A DNA stretch of 64,000 nucleotides, from NCBI GenBank assembly GCA_023388075.1, contig JAEWGX010000061.1, positions 1 through 64,000 of the forward strand. Direction: 5' to 3'. The stretch comes from Pseudomonadota bacterium (GTDB lineage Bacteria > Pseudomonadota > Gammaproteobacteria > Burkholderiales > Burkholderiaceae_E). The notes below the pieces were generated by a model. It searched no databases. It was not told where the DNA came from and worked only from the letters and a program-made list of their open reading frames with translations. The position numbers were made by a program, and so were the translations under genes. Below are positions 43,901-50,663 of this stretch, piece after piece (position 1 is the stretch's first letter; each line of letters opens with the position of its first letter).

Positions 43901-44532
43901 CGCGCACCGACATCGACGTGATGGTGCTGGACCTGGTGATGCCCGAGATGGACGGCTTCGAGCTGCTGGCGGAGCTGCGGGCGAGCGAGCGGCACCGCGG
44001 CATCCCGGCCGTCGTGCTGACGGCGATGGACCTGGGCCCCGAGGAGCACCGGCGTCTCGACGGCGCCGTCCGCCGGGTGGTCCAGAAGCGCGCGCAGCCG
44101 CGCGAGCTTCAGCCTCATGCAATCGATCGAGACGATCGTCGATGCCTGCTCGCCGGCCGGCCCGCTGGAGGCGGAGGCCACCTTCGACGAGTTCAACCTC
44201 GACCTGCGGGTGTCCTACGACGGGCCGCCGCTCGAGCTGCCCGAGTCGCGTCCGACGAACGAAGAGATCCTGTCATCGGAGGCGGGCGAGCGTCGCCTCG
44301 CGGGCTTCATGCTGCGTCGTCATGCGGACCGGGTGGCGGCCACCTGCAAGGGCGGACGCACCACCGTGCTGTTCCACTTCGACCACTGAGCGGCGACCCA
44401 TGCCACCGCTGCGCCCGGGGGCGATCCGACGCCGCCGCACTCACAGGCGGTCGCGCAGCTCCCGCTTCAGCACCTTGCCGTAGCTGTTCTTCGGGAGCGA
44501 ATCGACGAAGCGGTAGTCCTTGGGTCGCTTGA
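40909..44532 (+). CDS. hybrid sensor histidine kinase, two receiver domains, abnormal C-terminus
   Basis: The protein has a membrane helix at about residues 13-37, an extracytoplasmic dCache-like sensor (to about 300), a second helix, HAMP and a GAF domain (about 400-555). HisKA follows with His588 (SHELRTPLN), then HATPase (DTGIGMT, GGTGLGLAI), receiver 1 with Asp889 (LDVMMPDIDG) and receiver 2 with Asp1008 (LDLVMPEMDG). Translation is coupled to the binding protein by ATGA. Receiver 2 looks normal up to VVQKRAQPRE (about residue 1065, base 44106). The last 140 residues are Arg/Gly-rich out-of-frame sequence over the 44117 ORF, which suggests a deletion or frameshift at that point. Confidence 0.85.
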   Translation: MSAARAQGSLFRKYLLVLLLLVGGLLTLASLVDFYFSYQEAKRALVRVERVKAEAAAQRIEGFVKEITHHVQAITRAIADDPAVAPPRRRDLAWRDTLAAALTEQREIDFVRLLRSAPSIVEARYLDVAGREQIRVSRIGLDAVASGRDFGQEAAYQAARSGAAYFGPIRLRNGAEPTMTLALPADTSALEVIAADVSLKAMWDVVARIRVGRLGFAYVVDGTGRVIAHPDAAEVRNARSIADTAQFRAVQAAARAATDVGAAPLVTQGLGGGEVLAAYAAIPTPGWFVLIEQPLSEAFAPLQATVVRSGVILALGLAAAVLASVLLARGMVAPIRLLRTGAERIGAGDLSHRIEVRTGDELEALGAEFNRTAAQLEESYRDLENKVAARTGELSRSVDELRALAQVSQAVGSSLELETVLATIVSHAVRLSNGDAGTIYVFDPVDQVFVPRANVGLTDAMVAKLRESRIALGDTVVGACAEQRGPVQIADLDAARAYRLYDLLRGDGFRSLIGIPLLREAHVLGALVIRRREAGEFAPSLVATLETFASQSVLAIQNARLFEEIREKSAQLEAGSRHKSQFLANMSHELRTPLNAIIGVSEMLLEDAREDQADHLVEPLERIMRAGKHLLALINDILDLSKIEAGRMDLHIESFAVQPLVEEIVATCRPMAEKNGNELVVACAADVGSMQADPTRVRQALLNLAANAVKFTERGRVDFTVRREADGGRDWIVMQVADTGIGMTAEQTARLFQDFVQADSSTTRRYGGTGLGLAISRRFCRMMGGDITVRSAPGRGSTFTIRLPAIAELEEGAPTAASSVRPAGGMRGMATGAAAARSGAVLVVDDDPTVRELMQRYLEKEGFEVLTAANGVEALARAREVRPAAITLDVMMPDIDGWTVLSALKGDPALADIPVVLATIVDDRQRGYALGATDYLVKPIDREQLARILRTHCDRQGARVLLVEDEEPERRAVRQALERDGWLVSEAGNGREALEQLARTDIDVMVLDLVMPEMDGFELLAELRASERHRGIPAVVLTAMDLGPEEHRRLDGAVRRVVQKRAQPRELQPHAIDRDDRRCLLAGRPAGGGGHLRRVQPRPAGVLRRAAARAARVASDERRDPVIGGGRASPRGLHAASSCGPGGGHLQGRTHHRAVPLRPLSGDPCHRCARGRSDAAALTGGRAAPASAPCRSCSSGANRRSGSPWVA
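44117..44389 (+). pseudogene. C-terminal fragment of an anti-sigma-type HATPase
   Basis: This 90-residue frame (MQSIETIVDACSPAG, EATFDEFNLDLRVSYDG, ERRLAGFMLRRHADRV, RTTVLFHFDH) has protein-like composition. It resembles the last half of an RsbW-like GHKL Ser kinase, including a final strand with Gly-Gly before TTV. The N-box half is missing, so it cannot be a complete kinase. The frame stays open upstream into the kinase gene without recognisable homology. It is best read as the remnant of a partner for the STAS protein, joined to the kinase gene by a deletion; a working small protein is not excluded. Confidence 0.5.
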
Positions 44533-45964
44533 AGCGGGCGATGCGCGAAAGGCAGTGGGCGTCCAGCTCCTTCGCCGAGACGTCCCGCGCAGTCACCACG
44601 AAAGCGACCACCACCTCGCCCCATTCGGCATCCTTGCGGCCGACCACGCAGACCTCCGAGACCGCCGGGTGGGTCAACAGCGCCTCCTCCACCTCCCGCG
44701 GGTAGATGTTCGAGCCGCCGCTGATCACCACGTCCTTGGAACGATCCCGCAAGGTGAGGTAGCCGCGCTCGTCGAACGACCCGACATCGCCGGTGTGGAG
44801 CCAGCCGTCCTGGAGCGCCGCCCGCGTCGCCTCCGGGTTTTTCCAGTAGCCGAGCATCACCGCGTCGCCGCGGCAGGTCACCTCGCCGATCGCGCCGGCG
44901 GGAAGCGGCTTGCCGTCCTCGCCAACCACCGCGACCTCCATGCCGGTGCGCGCCCATCCCACCGAGCCGAGGACCGATTCGTCGGCGACGGCATGGTCCT
45001 CGCGGCGCAGCCAGGTGATGGTCATCGGCGATTCGCCCTGGCCATAGATCTGCACGAACACCTGGCCGAACACCGCGAGCGAGCGCTTGAGCTCCTCCAC
45101 GTACATCGGGCCGCCACCGTAGACGATGGTGCGCAGTCCGGCGGGCCGGCGCCCGGATGCCTCGGCGGCGAGCCGCAGGCGCTGCACCATCGTGGGCGCG
45201 AGGAAGATGCCGCAGCCGCGATGTGCCTCGCAGAGATCGAGCACCTCGTCCGGGTCGAAGCCCGCGCTCGCCGGAATCACCTGTGCCGCGCCGCGCGAGA
45301 CATACGCAGGGATGTAGAGGCCCGAGCCGTGCGACATCGGTGCCGCGTGAATCTGGGTGGCGCGCTCGTCGAACTGCTCGACATCGGCCAGGTGACCAAC
45401 GGTGACCGAGAGGATGTTGCGATGGGAAAGCATCGCGCCCTTGGACCGGCCGGTGGTGCCGCTGGTGTAGAAGAGCCAGGCCAGGTCGTCTGGCGCCGTG
45501 TCGGCCGGCGCGGCAGGCGGCGGCGCGAAGCAGTCGGTGTAGGAAGCCTCGCCGATCACCACCAGCGGCGGCGGGCCGTCGGCGCGGAGGTTGGCGCAAG
45601 CCCCGGCGGCGTCGGCGAGCGCCCCTCGGAGGCCGGCCGCGAGATCGGGCGAGGCGACGACCAGGCTCGCGCCGGCATCGGCGACGATGTCCGCCATCTC
45701 GCGCGGGTGCAGCTTGTAGTTGATCGGCACCAGCGCCTGTCCGGCCGCCCAGGTGCCGAACATCGTCTCGAGGATCTCCGGCCGGTTCTCGCTCGCGACG
45801 GCGACCCGCGCGCCGGCGGGATGGCGCGCGCGCAGCGTCGCGGCAAGGCGCAACGCGCGCTCCCGCAGTTGCGCCCAGGTCGCCGCCGGCTCCTTGCCGA
45901 GGTAGACGCCGTTCGCGTGGGGGAAGCGCCGTGCCGTCTGCGCGAGGAGGTCGAAGAGGTTCAT
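44441..45964 (-). CDS. class I acyl-CoA/acid-CoA ligase (AMP-forming)
   Basis: This 507-residue ANL-family enzyme has the P-loop FYTSGTTGRSKGAMLSHRN, the adenylate motif YGQGESPM, the hinge GDVGSFDERGYLTLRDRSKD and the catalytic Lys in PKNSYGKVLKRELR. It activates a carboxylic acid as an acyl-adenylate, then a CoA thioester. Acid specificity is unknown; length and sequence suggest a medium/long-chain or aryl acid ligase. It is divergent from a Bug-type binding protein that could deliver its substrate, with a shared 170-bp regulatory gap. Confidence 0.9.
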   Translation of the reverse strand: MNLFDLLAQTARRFPHANGVYLGKEPAATWAQLRERALRLAATLRARHPAGARVAVASENRPEILETMFGTWAAGQALVPINYKLHPREMADIVADAGASLVVASPDLAAGLRGALADAAGACANLRADGPPPLVVIGEASYTDCFAPPPAAPADTAPDDLAWLFYTSGTTGRSKGAMLSHRNILSVTVGHLADVEQFDERATQIHAAPMSHGSGLYIPAYVSRGAAQVIPASAGFDPDEVLDLCEAHRGCGIFLAPTMVQRLRLAAEASGRRPAGLRTIVYGGGPMYVEELKRSLAVFGQVFVQIYGQGESPMTITWLRREDHAVADESVLGSVGWARTGMEVAVVGEDGKPLPAGAIGEVTCRGDAVMLGYWKNPEATRAALQDGWLHTGDVGSFDERGYLTLRDRSKDVVISGGSNIYPREVEEALLTHPAVSEVCVVGRKDAEWGEVVVAFVVTARDVSAKELDAHCLSRIARFKRPKDYRFVDSLPKNSYGKVLKRELRDRL

Positions 45965-45994
45965 GGCGGGTCGTTCGTCTCCGGTTGCCGGAAA

Positions 45995-46003
45995 AGTCTA
46001 CCA
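45995..46003 (-). promoter_or_regulatory. candidate extended -10 promoter of the acyl-CoA ligase
   Basis: The minus strand reads TGGTAGACT about 31 bases before the ligase start, identical to the nine bases before gmk at 35235-35243. No -35 match is apparent. Confidence 0.35.
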
Positions 46004-46029
46004 GCGGCCTCCTGATGGACATCCCGGAA

Positions 46030-46071
46030 TTGACCGGGCTGGGCCGATTCGCTAAGCTGAACCAGCTGGTT
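46030..46071 (+). promoter_or_regulatory. weak promoter and 12-bp palindromic operator before the Bug gene
   Basis: TTGACC (46030-46035) and TAAGCT (46053-46058) are spaced by 17 bp and may be a weak sigma-70 promoter. The perfect palindrome AACCAGCTGGTT (46060-46071) sits at the expected transcription start, a repressor position. No regulator gene is adjacent, so the protein binding it is unknown; GntR-type sites can look like this. Confidence 0.4.
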
Positions 46072-46134
46072 AATAAAGTACCCATCGACGGCAGGCCCGG
46101 TGGGGACGACGCCGCGCAACCGGAGGAAGGACAC

Positions 46135-47151
46135 ATGAAGAAGATCCAGGGAACCTCGCTCGGGCTGATGGTCGCCGCTGCCTGCGCGCTCGTCGCGCCG
46201 TCGCTTGCGAATGCGCAGAACTGGAAGCCGGACCGCCCGGTGACCATCATCGTGCCCTGGGCGCCGGGTGGCTCCACGGACCAGGTCACCCGCGTGACCG
46301 CGACGGAGTTCGAGAAGGCGCTCGGCCAGAAGGTGGTGATCGTGAACCAGCCGGGCGGCTCGGGCTCGATCGGTACGAAGAGCGCGCTGGATGCGGCCAA
46401 GGATGGATACACCTGGACCGCCGGCGCCGCCCAGGACCTCGGAGCCTACGAGACGCTGGGCATGCTCCAGACCAAGATCCAGGACTGGCACCTGTTCCTC
46501 AACGTGGCCAACGTCCAGCTGGTGAGCGTCAATCCGAGCACGCCGTACAAGACGATCGGCGATCTGCTGGAGGCGATGAAGGCCAAGCCCGGCGCCGTGA
46601 CCGTGGCCACGGCCGGCGTGACCTCGGCCGGCCACAACGCGATGGAGCTGATCGCCAAGGCAACCGGGGTCAAGTACCGCCATGTCACCTATGACGGTGG
46701 CAATCCCGCGGTGGTCGCCACCGTCGCCGGCGAGACCGAGGCCACCACGCAACTCGCGGTGGAGCAGGCGGACATGATCCGGGGCAAGCGGCTGCGTCCG
46801 CTCGCCACCGTGAGCGACAAGCCGCTCGAGCTCGAAGGCTTCGGCACCATCGAGCCGATCTCCAAGGCCATCTCAGGATTCACGGCGCCTGCCAACTACT
46901 TCGGCATCTTCCTGCCGAAGGGCGTGCCGGACGAGGTGGTCAAGACCGTGGAGCGCATCTGGAACGAGCAGATCGCAAAGAGCGAGGTGCTGAAGAAGTA
47001 TGCGGCGAGCCGCGGCGCGCTGTTCGCGCCGATGGCCGGCGAGGAAGCGCAGAAGGCGGTGATGCCGGCGGTCCGGGCCAACGTCTGGCTGCTGCACGAC
47101 AGCGGCAAGTCCAAGGTCTCGCCGGAGACACTGGGCATTCCGCGGCCCTGA
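46135..47151 (+). CDS. Bug-type (TctC family) periplasmic binding protein 1
   Basis: This 338-residue exported protein has a signal peptide ending ANAQ, then PVTIIVPWAPGGSTDQVTR, the conserved ligand-binding start of tripartite-tricarboxylate binding proteins. Further family features include VVIVNQPGGSGSIG and LPKGVPDEVVKTVE. A strong GGAGGAAGG site precedes the ATG. Bug proteins bind carboxylates or amides in the periplasm and are hugely expanded in Burkholderiales, mostly without cognate TctAB. Divergence from an acid-CoA ligase suggests a carboxylic acid ligand. Confidence 0.92.
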   Translation: MKKIQGTSLGLMVAAACALVAPSLANAQNWKPDRPVTIIVPWAPGGSTDQVTRVTATEFEKALGQKVVIVNQPGGSGSIGTKSALDAAKDGYTWTAGAAQDLGAYETLGMLQTKIQDWHLFLNVANVQLVSVNPSTPYKTIGDLLEAMKAKPGAVTVATAGVTSAGHNAMELIAKATGVKYRHVTYDGGNPAVVATVAGETEATTQLAVEQADMIRGKRLRPLATVSDKPLELEGFGTIEPISKAISGFTAPANYFGIFLPKGVPDEVVKTVERIWNEQIAKSEVLKKYAASRGALFAPMAGEEAQKAVMPAVRANVWLLHDSGKSKVSPETLGIPRP

Positions 47152-47171
47152 CGCGTTCCGGCCGCAGCCCT

Positions 47172-47190
47172 GATCGGGTTTCGGCCGATC
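47172..47190. terminator. small hairpin between convergent genes
   Basis: GATCGG and CCGATC form a perfect 6-bp stem around a 7-base loop, 20 bp after the Bug stop and 72 bp before the stop of the convergent FAD gene. It is short and lacks a T-run, so a terminator role is weakly supported. Confidence 0.3.
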
Positions 47191-47262
47191 GTTCCCGGGT
47201 AGCCTCGCGCGCTCGCCGCACCGGCGGAGCGGGCGCGACGCCCGGCGCGACGGCGGTGCTCT

Positions 47263-48600
47263 TCAGAGCACCAGGGCGCCGTTCCGGATCAACGTCGACT
47301 GCAGCCCGGCTACGTCGACGGCGCGGATATCCGCGGGCGTTCCGGAACCCGCTCGCGCCGCGGTCGACGCCGCCAGCGCGGCGGCCGTGCCGCCGGCCTG
47401 GCCGACGGCCATCGAGATGGTCATGACCCGGATCGCGGCGAGCGCCTCGTGGGTCGCGGACACGCCGCGTCCGACGGCCAGGGTGTTGTCGAGCGCGCTG
47501 GGGATCAGGCTCCGGAACGGAATGCAATAGGCGTGGTCCTCGCCCATCGGTGTGTATCGGAGACCGCCGCCCGCAGCCGGATGAACATCGATCGGATAGG
47601 CGCCCATGGCGATGCTGTCCTCGAACCGGACCGGTTGCATCAGCTCTTCGGCGGTAAGGACATGATCGCCTTCGACCCGGCGGGTCTCCCGCACGCCCAC
47701 CTGGGTGGCGAAACCCCGCAGCCGGCCGGCCTCGCATCCGGGGATCGACTGCTTCAGGTACTGCGCGGCCCGCCAGGCCTGGCGCCGGCCTTCGATCTCG
47801 GCGGCGCCAAGCGCGAAGGCGTCGGTCGCATCGATGCCCAGCCTCCCGATGTTGAACCAGGCGTCGCCGGAATGCGGATCCCTGCTGAAGTGCAACGCTG
47901 CCCTCGCGAGGTGGCCCTGCGCGAAGCCACGTTGCGCCAACGCGTGCAGCTCGCTTCGCTCGATTGACGCGACACGCTCGAAATCGATCGGCCCGAAGCG
48001 GAACATCATCGTGGCCGGCTGCAACGCCTCGCCGGCGTCGAGCTGCAGGAAGCGCGCGCCGGCGCGATGCAGCAGGTCCATGTCGCCCGAGGCGTCGATC
48101 ACGACGCGAGGCGCGAGCGTGAGTATTCCACTCTTGGTCAGCACGCGCAGCGACTCGACCTGGCGGCCGCGGACGCCGACATCCACCAGCATGCCGTGCA
48201 GCAGGGGACGCACACCGGCCTCGACGACGAGCTCGTCCAGCACCAGCTTGAGGATCTCCGGGGCGTAGACGACGCGATCCATCCGGTGCCCCGTGGACAT
48301 CACGAAGGTTTCGTGCGGGCTTGCACCGTCCAGCCGCTCCAGGCGCTGCACCACTTCCTCTGCCAGGCCCGCCACCACGCGGCGGCCGGCGCCGGTCTGC
48401 CAGCTGTTGAACTGGGCAACCGCACCGGCGGTTGCGTTTCCTCCCAGGAAGCCGTAGCGCTCGACCAGGACCACCGTGGCGCCAAGGCGTGCGGCCGCGA
48501 CGGCCGCCATCGTTCCCGCGACACCGCCCCCACACACGACGACATCGACTTCGAGGGTCTGGGATCCGCGGCCGGCGTGCGCCGGTTCGCCGCTTGCCAT
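47263..48600 (-). CDS. FAD-dependent oxidoreductase (FAD_oxidored family)
   Basis: This 445-residue flavoprotein has an N-terminal dinucleotide-binding fold: VVVCGGGVAGTMAAVAAA followed by VERYGFLGGNATAG. Further family segments are RVVIDASGDMDLLHRAGA and a C-terminal NTLAVGRGVSATHEALAAIRVM. Members are annotated as FAD-dependent dehydrogenases of unknown substrate. The ATG at 48600 shares one base with the preceding Bug stop (TGATG), so translation is coupled and the substrate may be the Bug ligand. A start at 48645 would overlap the Bug gene. Confidence 0.88.
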   Translation of the reverse strand: MASGEPAHAGRGSQTLEVDVVVCGGGVAGTMAAVAAARLGATVVLVERYGFLGGNATAGAVAQFNSWQTGAGRRVVAGLAEEVVQRLERLDGASPHETFVMSTGHRMDRVVYAPEILKLVLDELVVEAGVRPLLHGMLVDVGVRGRQVESLRVLTKSGILTLAPRVVIDASGDMDLLHRAGARFLQLDAGEALQPATMMFRFGPIDFERVASIERSELHALAQRGFAQGHLARAALHFSRDPHSGDAWFNIGRLGIDATDAFALGAAEIEGRRQAWRAAQYLKQSIPGCEAGRLRGFATQVGVRETRRVEGDHVLTAEELMQPVRFEDSIAMGAYPIDVHPAAGGGLRYTPMGEDHAYCIPFRSLIPSALDNTLAVGRGVSATHEALAAIRVMTISMAVGQAGGTAAALAASTAARAGSGTPADIRAVDVAGLQSTLIRNGALVL

Positions 48601-49613
48601 CAGCTTCCCGCCTTGATGCCCCGGGTCTCGATCACCTTCTTCCACCGGGCCCCTTCGTCGGCCAGGTGGCGGTCGGTCGCGGATCGATCCATGATCTCCG
48701 GTCGCACGCTCAAGGCGGCGAACCGTGTCTTCACGGTCTCGCTGGCCAACGCCTTTGCCAGCAGCGTCGCCAGGCGATCCAGCTCCGTCGCCGGAATAGT
48801 GCCCTTGGGCGCGAGCAGCGCGGCCCAGCCGCGGACCTCGAGGCTCGGACGATTCAGCGAGCGGAACGTCGGCACTGACGGGAGCTCCTCCACCGGCGAC
48901 GCCGACGAGACGGCGATGGGGTGAAGCCGGCCGCCGCGGATGTGCGCGATCACGCTGGGGAGATTGAGAAAGCCCAAGGCCACGCGACCGGCCAGCAGAT
49001 CCGGCATCAGCGCGCTCTCGCCCTTGTAGGGAACGTGGGTCAGCGTCGTGCCGGTCTCGAGCGAGAAGAGCTCTGCCGTCAAGTGGGCCAGCGTTCCGTT
49101 GCCGCTGTTGCCGGCGGTCAGCTCGCCAGGCCGCCTGCGCGCCTCGGCGATCAGGTCGTCGAGCGATCTGATGGCGGATTGCGCCGGAACGACGAGCACC
49201 AGCGGTTGCGACGAAACCATCCCGATCGCGTCGAAGTCGCGAGCGACCTCGTAGGTGATGGCCGGGTTGAGGGACGGATTGATCACCATGCTGTTGCTGC
49301 CCATCAGCAGAGTGTGGCCATCCGAGCTGTTGGCGGCAGCCGTGACACCGATCGCGCTGCCGGCGCCCGGACGATTCTCGACGATGACGGACTGGCCCAG
49401 CTCAGGTGTGAGCAGCTCCGCGAGGACCCTCGCAGAGACGTCGGCGCCACCACCGGGTGCGAAGGGCACGATGATGCGCACGGTCCTGGACGGCCATGCC
49501 TTGGAGGCGATCGCGCCCCGAGCAGGCAGTCCGGCCACCCCGAGGAGCAACGCCTGCAGCAGCCGGCGCCTGGCCGTCGGGCCACGGCCGATCAAAGACG
49601 ACGCAACGCCCAT
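48600..49613 (-). CDS. Bug-type (TctC family) periplasmic binding protein 2
   Basis: This 337-residue binding protein has an Arg-rich leader with a hydrophobic stretch (LLQALLLGVAGLPARGAIA). VRIIVPFAPGGGADVSAR, VIVENRPGAGSAIG, THVPYKGESALMPDLLAGRV and a late LAPKGTIPATELDRL follow. It sits between Bug 3 (3 bp upstream) and the FAD oxidoreductase, forming one minus-strand transcript. The ligand is unknown. Confidence 0.9.
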   Translation of the reverse strand: MGVASSLIGRGPTARRRLLQALLLGVAGLPARGAIASKAWPSRTVRIIVPFAPGGGADVSARVLAELLTPELGQSVIVENRPGAGSAIGVTAAANSSDGHTLLMGSNSMVINPSLNPAITYEVARDFDAIGMVSSQPLVLVVPAQSAIRSLDDLIAEARRRPGELTAGNSGNGTLAHLTAELFSLETGTTLTHVPYKGESALMPDLLAGRVALGFLNLPSVIAHIRGGRLHPIAVSSASPVEELPSVPTFRSLNRPSLEVRGWAALLAPKGTIPATELDRLATLLAKALASETVKTRFAALSVRPEIMDRSATDRHLADEGARWKKVIETRGIKAGS

Positions 49614-49616
49614 GCG

Positions 49617-50582
49617 TCAGTTCGCGGTGATGTTGCGCGCCTCGATCAGCTGCTTCCAGCGATCGAACTCGGCCTTCTGGAACGCCTCGAACTGCTCCGG
49701 CGTGTTCGCTACCAGCTCGAATCCCACGTTCACGAACTTCTCCTTGACCGAGGCATCGTTCAGCGAGCCGACCAAGGCGTCATGCAGCTTCTTCTTCACG
49801 TCGGCGGGCAGGCCCTTGGGCGCCGCCACCGCCTGCCAGGAGTAGACGTCGGCACCTTTCACGCCGGATTCGTCCAGCGTCGGCACGTCGGGCAGCAGCG
49901 GCGAGCGCCGCGTCGAGGTGATGGCGAGGGCGCGCAGCTTGCCGGCGCGAACGTGCTGGATGATCGCGTTGATGTTCTGGAACGAGGCATCCACCTGGCC
50001 CCCCAGCAGGTCCGCCACGGCCGGCGCGCCGCCCTTGTACGGCACGTGCACGCCCTTGGTCCCGGTTTGCTGCCAGAAGAGCTCCGCGGTCAGGTGGTCC
50101 GACGAACCCGCACCCGAGGACGCGAAGGTCATGCGGTCCGGCTGTGCCTCGAGCGCGGTGATCACGTCACCGACGGACTTGTGCGGCGAGCTCGCTGGCA
50201 CCACGAGCACGTTGGGCGCCTGCACCGCCACGGTGAGCAGGTCGAAGTCCTGGTTCGGGTCGTAGGGCACGCTCTTGTAGAGGTGCGGCGCGATCACGAA
50301 CGGCCCGAGTGACGAGACGAACAGCGTGTAGCCGTCGGCCGGCGCGCGCTTGACCAGGCCGGCGCCGATGGTGCCGGTGGCCCCGGGCTTGTTGTCGACG
50401 ACGAAGTTCTGGCCGAGTTGCGCCTGCAGCCCTGGCGCGATCGCGCGCGCGAGGGTGTCCGTCGACCCGCCGGGCGGGAAGGGCACGATGATGGTGACCG
50501 GCTTGTCGGGCCAGGCGAATGCGGCACCGGCGAGGCCCAAGCCGACCGAGAGGCCGGCGACCAGTTGCTTCAAGCTTCTCAT
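49617..50582 (-). CDS. Bug-type (TctC family) periplasmic binding protein 3
   Basis: This 321-residue protein has a signal peptide (LVAGLSVGLGLAGAAFA, cleavage near residue 23), then PVTIIVPFPPGGSTDTLAR, VVDNKPGATGTIG, VHVPYKGGAPAVADLLGGQV and APKGLPADVKKKL. The sequence differs clearly from Bug 2, so the two probably bind different ligands. It begins 81 bp after the aldehyde dehydrogenase stop; that gap contains 13-bp tandem repeats. Confidence 0.92.
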   Translation of the reverse strand: MRSLKQLVAGLSVGLGLAGAAFAWPDKPVTIIVPFPPGGSTDTLARAIAPGLQAQLGQNFVVDNKPGATGTIGAGLVKRAPADGYTLFVSSLGPFVIAPHLYKSVPYDPNQDFDLLTVAVQAPNVLVVPASSPHKSVGDVITALEAQPDRMTFASSGAGSSDHLTAELFWQQTGTKGVHVPYKGGAPAVADLLGGQVDASFQNINAIIQHVRAGKLRALAITSTRRSPLLPDVPTLDESGVKGADVYSWQAVAAPKGLPADVKKKLHDALVGSLNDASVKEKFVNVGFELVANTPEQFEAFQKAEFDRWKQLIEARNITAN

Positions 50583-50615
50583 GAGGGTTCTCCGCGGGTA
50601 CTTGCCCGGTATTCC

Positions 50616-50641
50616 GGACGGCTCGGCTGGACGGCTCGGCT
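50616..50641. repeat. 13-bp tandem repeat between ALDH and Bug 3 genes
   Basis: GGACGGCTCGGCT occurs as two perfect adjacent copies (50616-50628 and 50629-50641). Two degenerate copies follow, continuing into the last codons of the aldehyde dehydrogenase gene. This is probably a slippage-prone array; any regulatory role is unknown. Confidence 0.6.
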
Positions 50642-50663
50642 GGACGGCCCGGAACCGGACGGC

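Noticed and set aside
39952..44532. A single 1526-residue protein
   Set aside because: The first 319 residues are an out-of-frame reading of the ABC_sub_bind gene. The kinase starts at the ATGA overlap at 40909.
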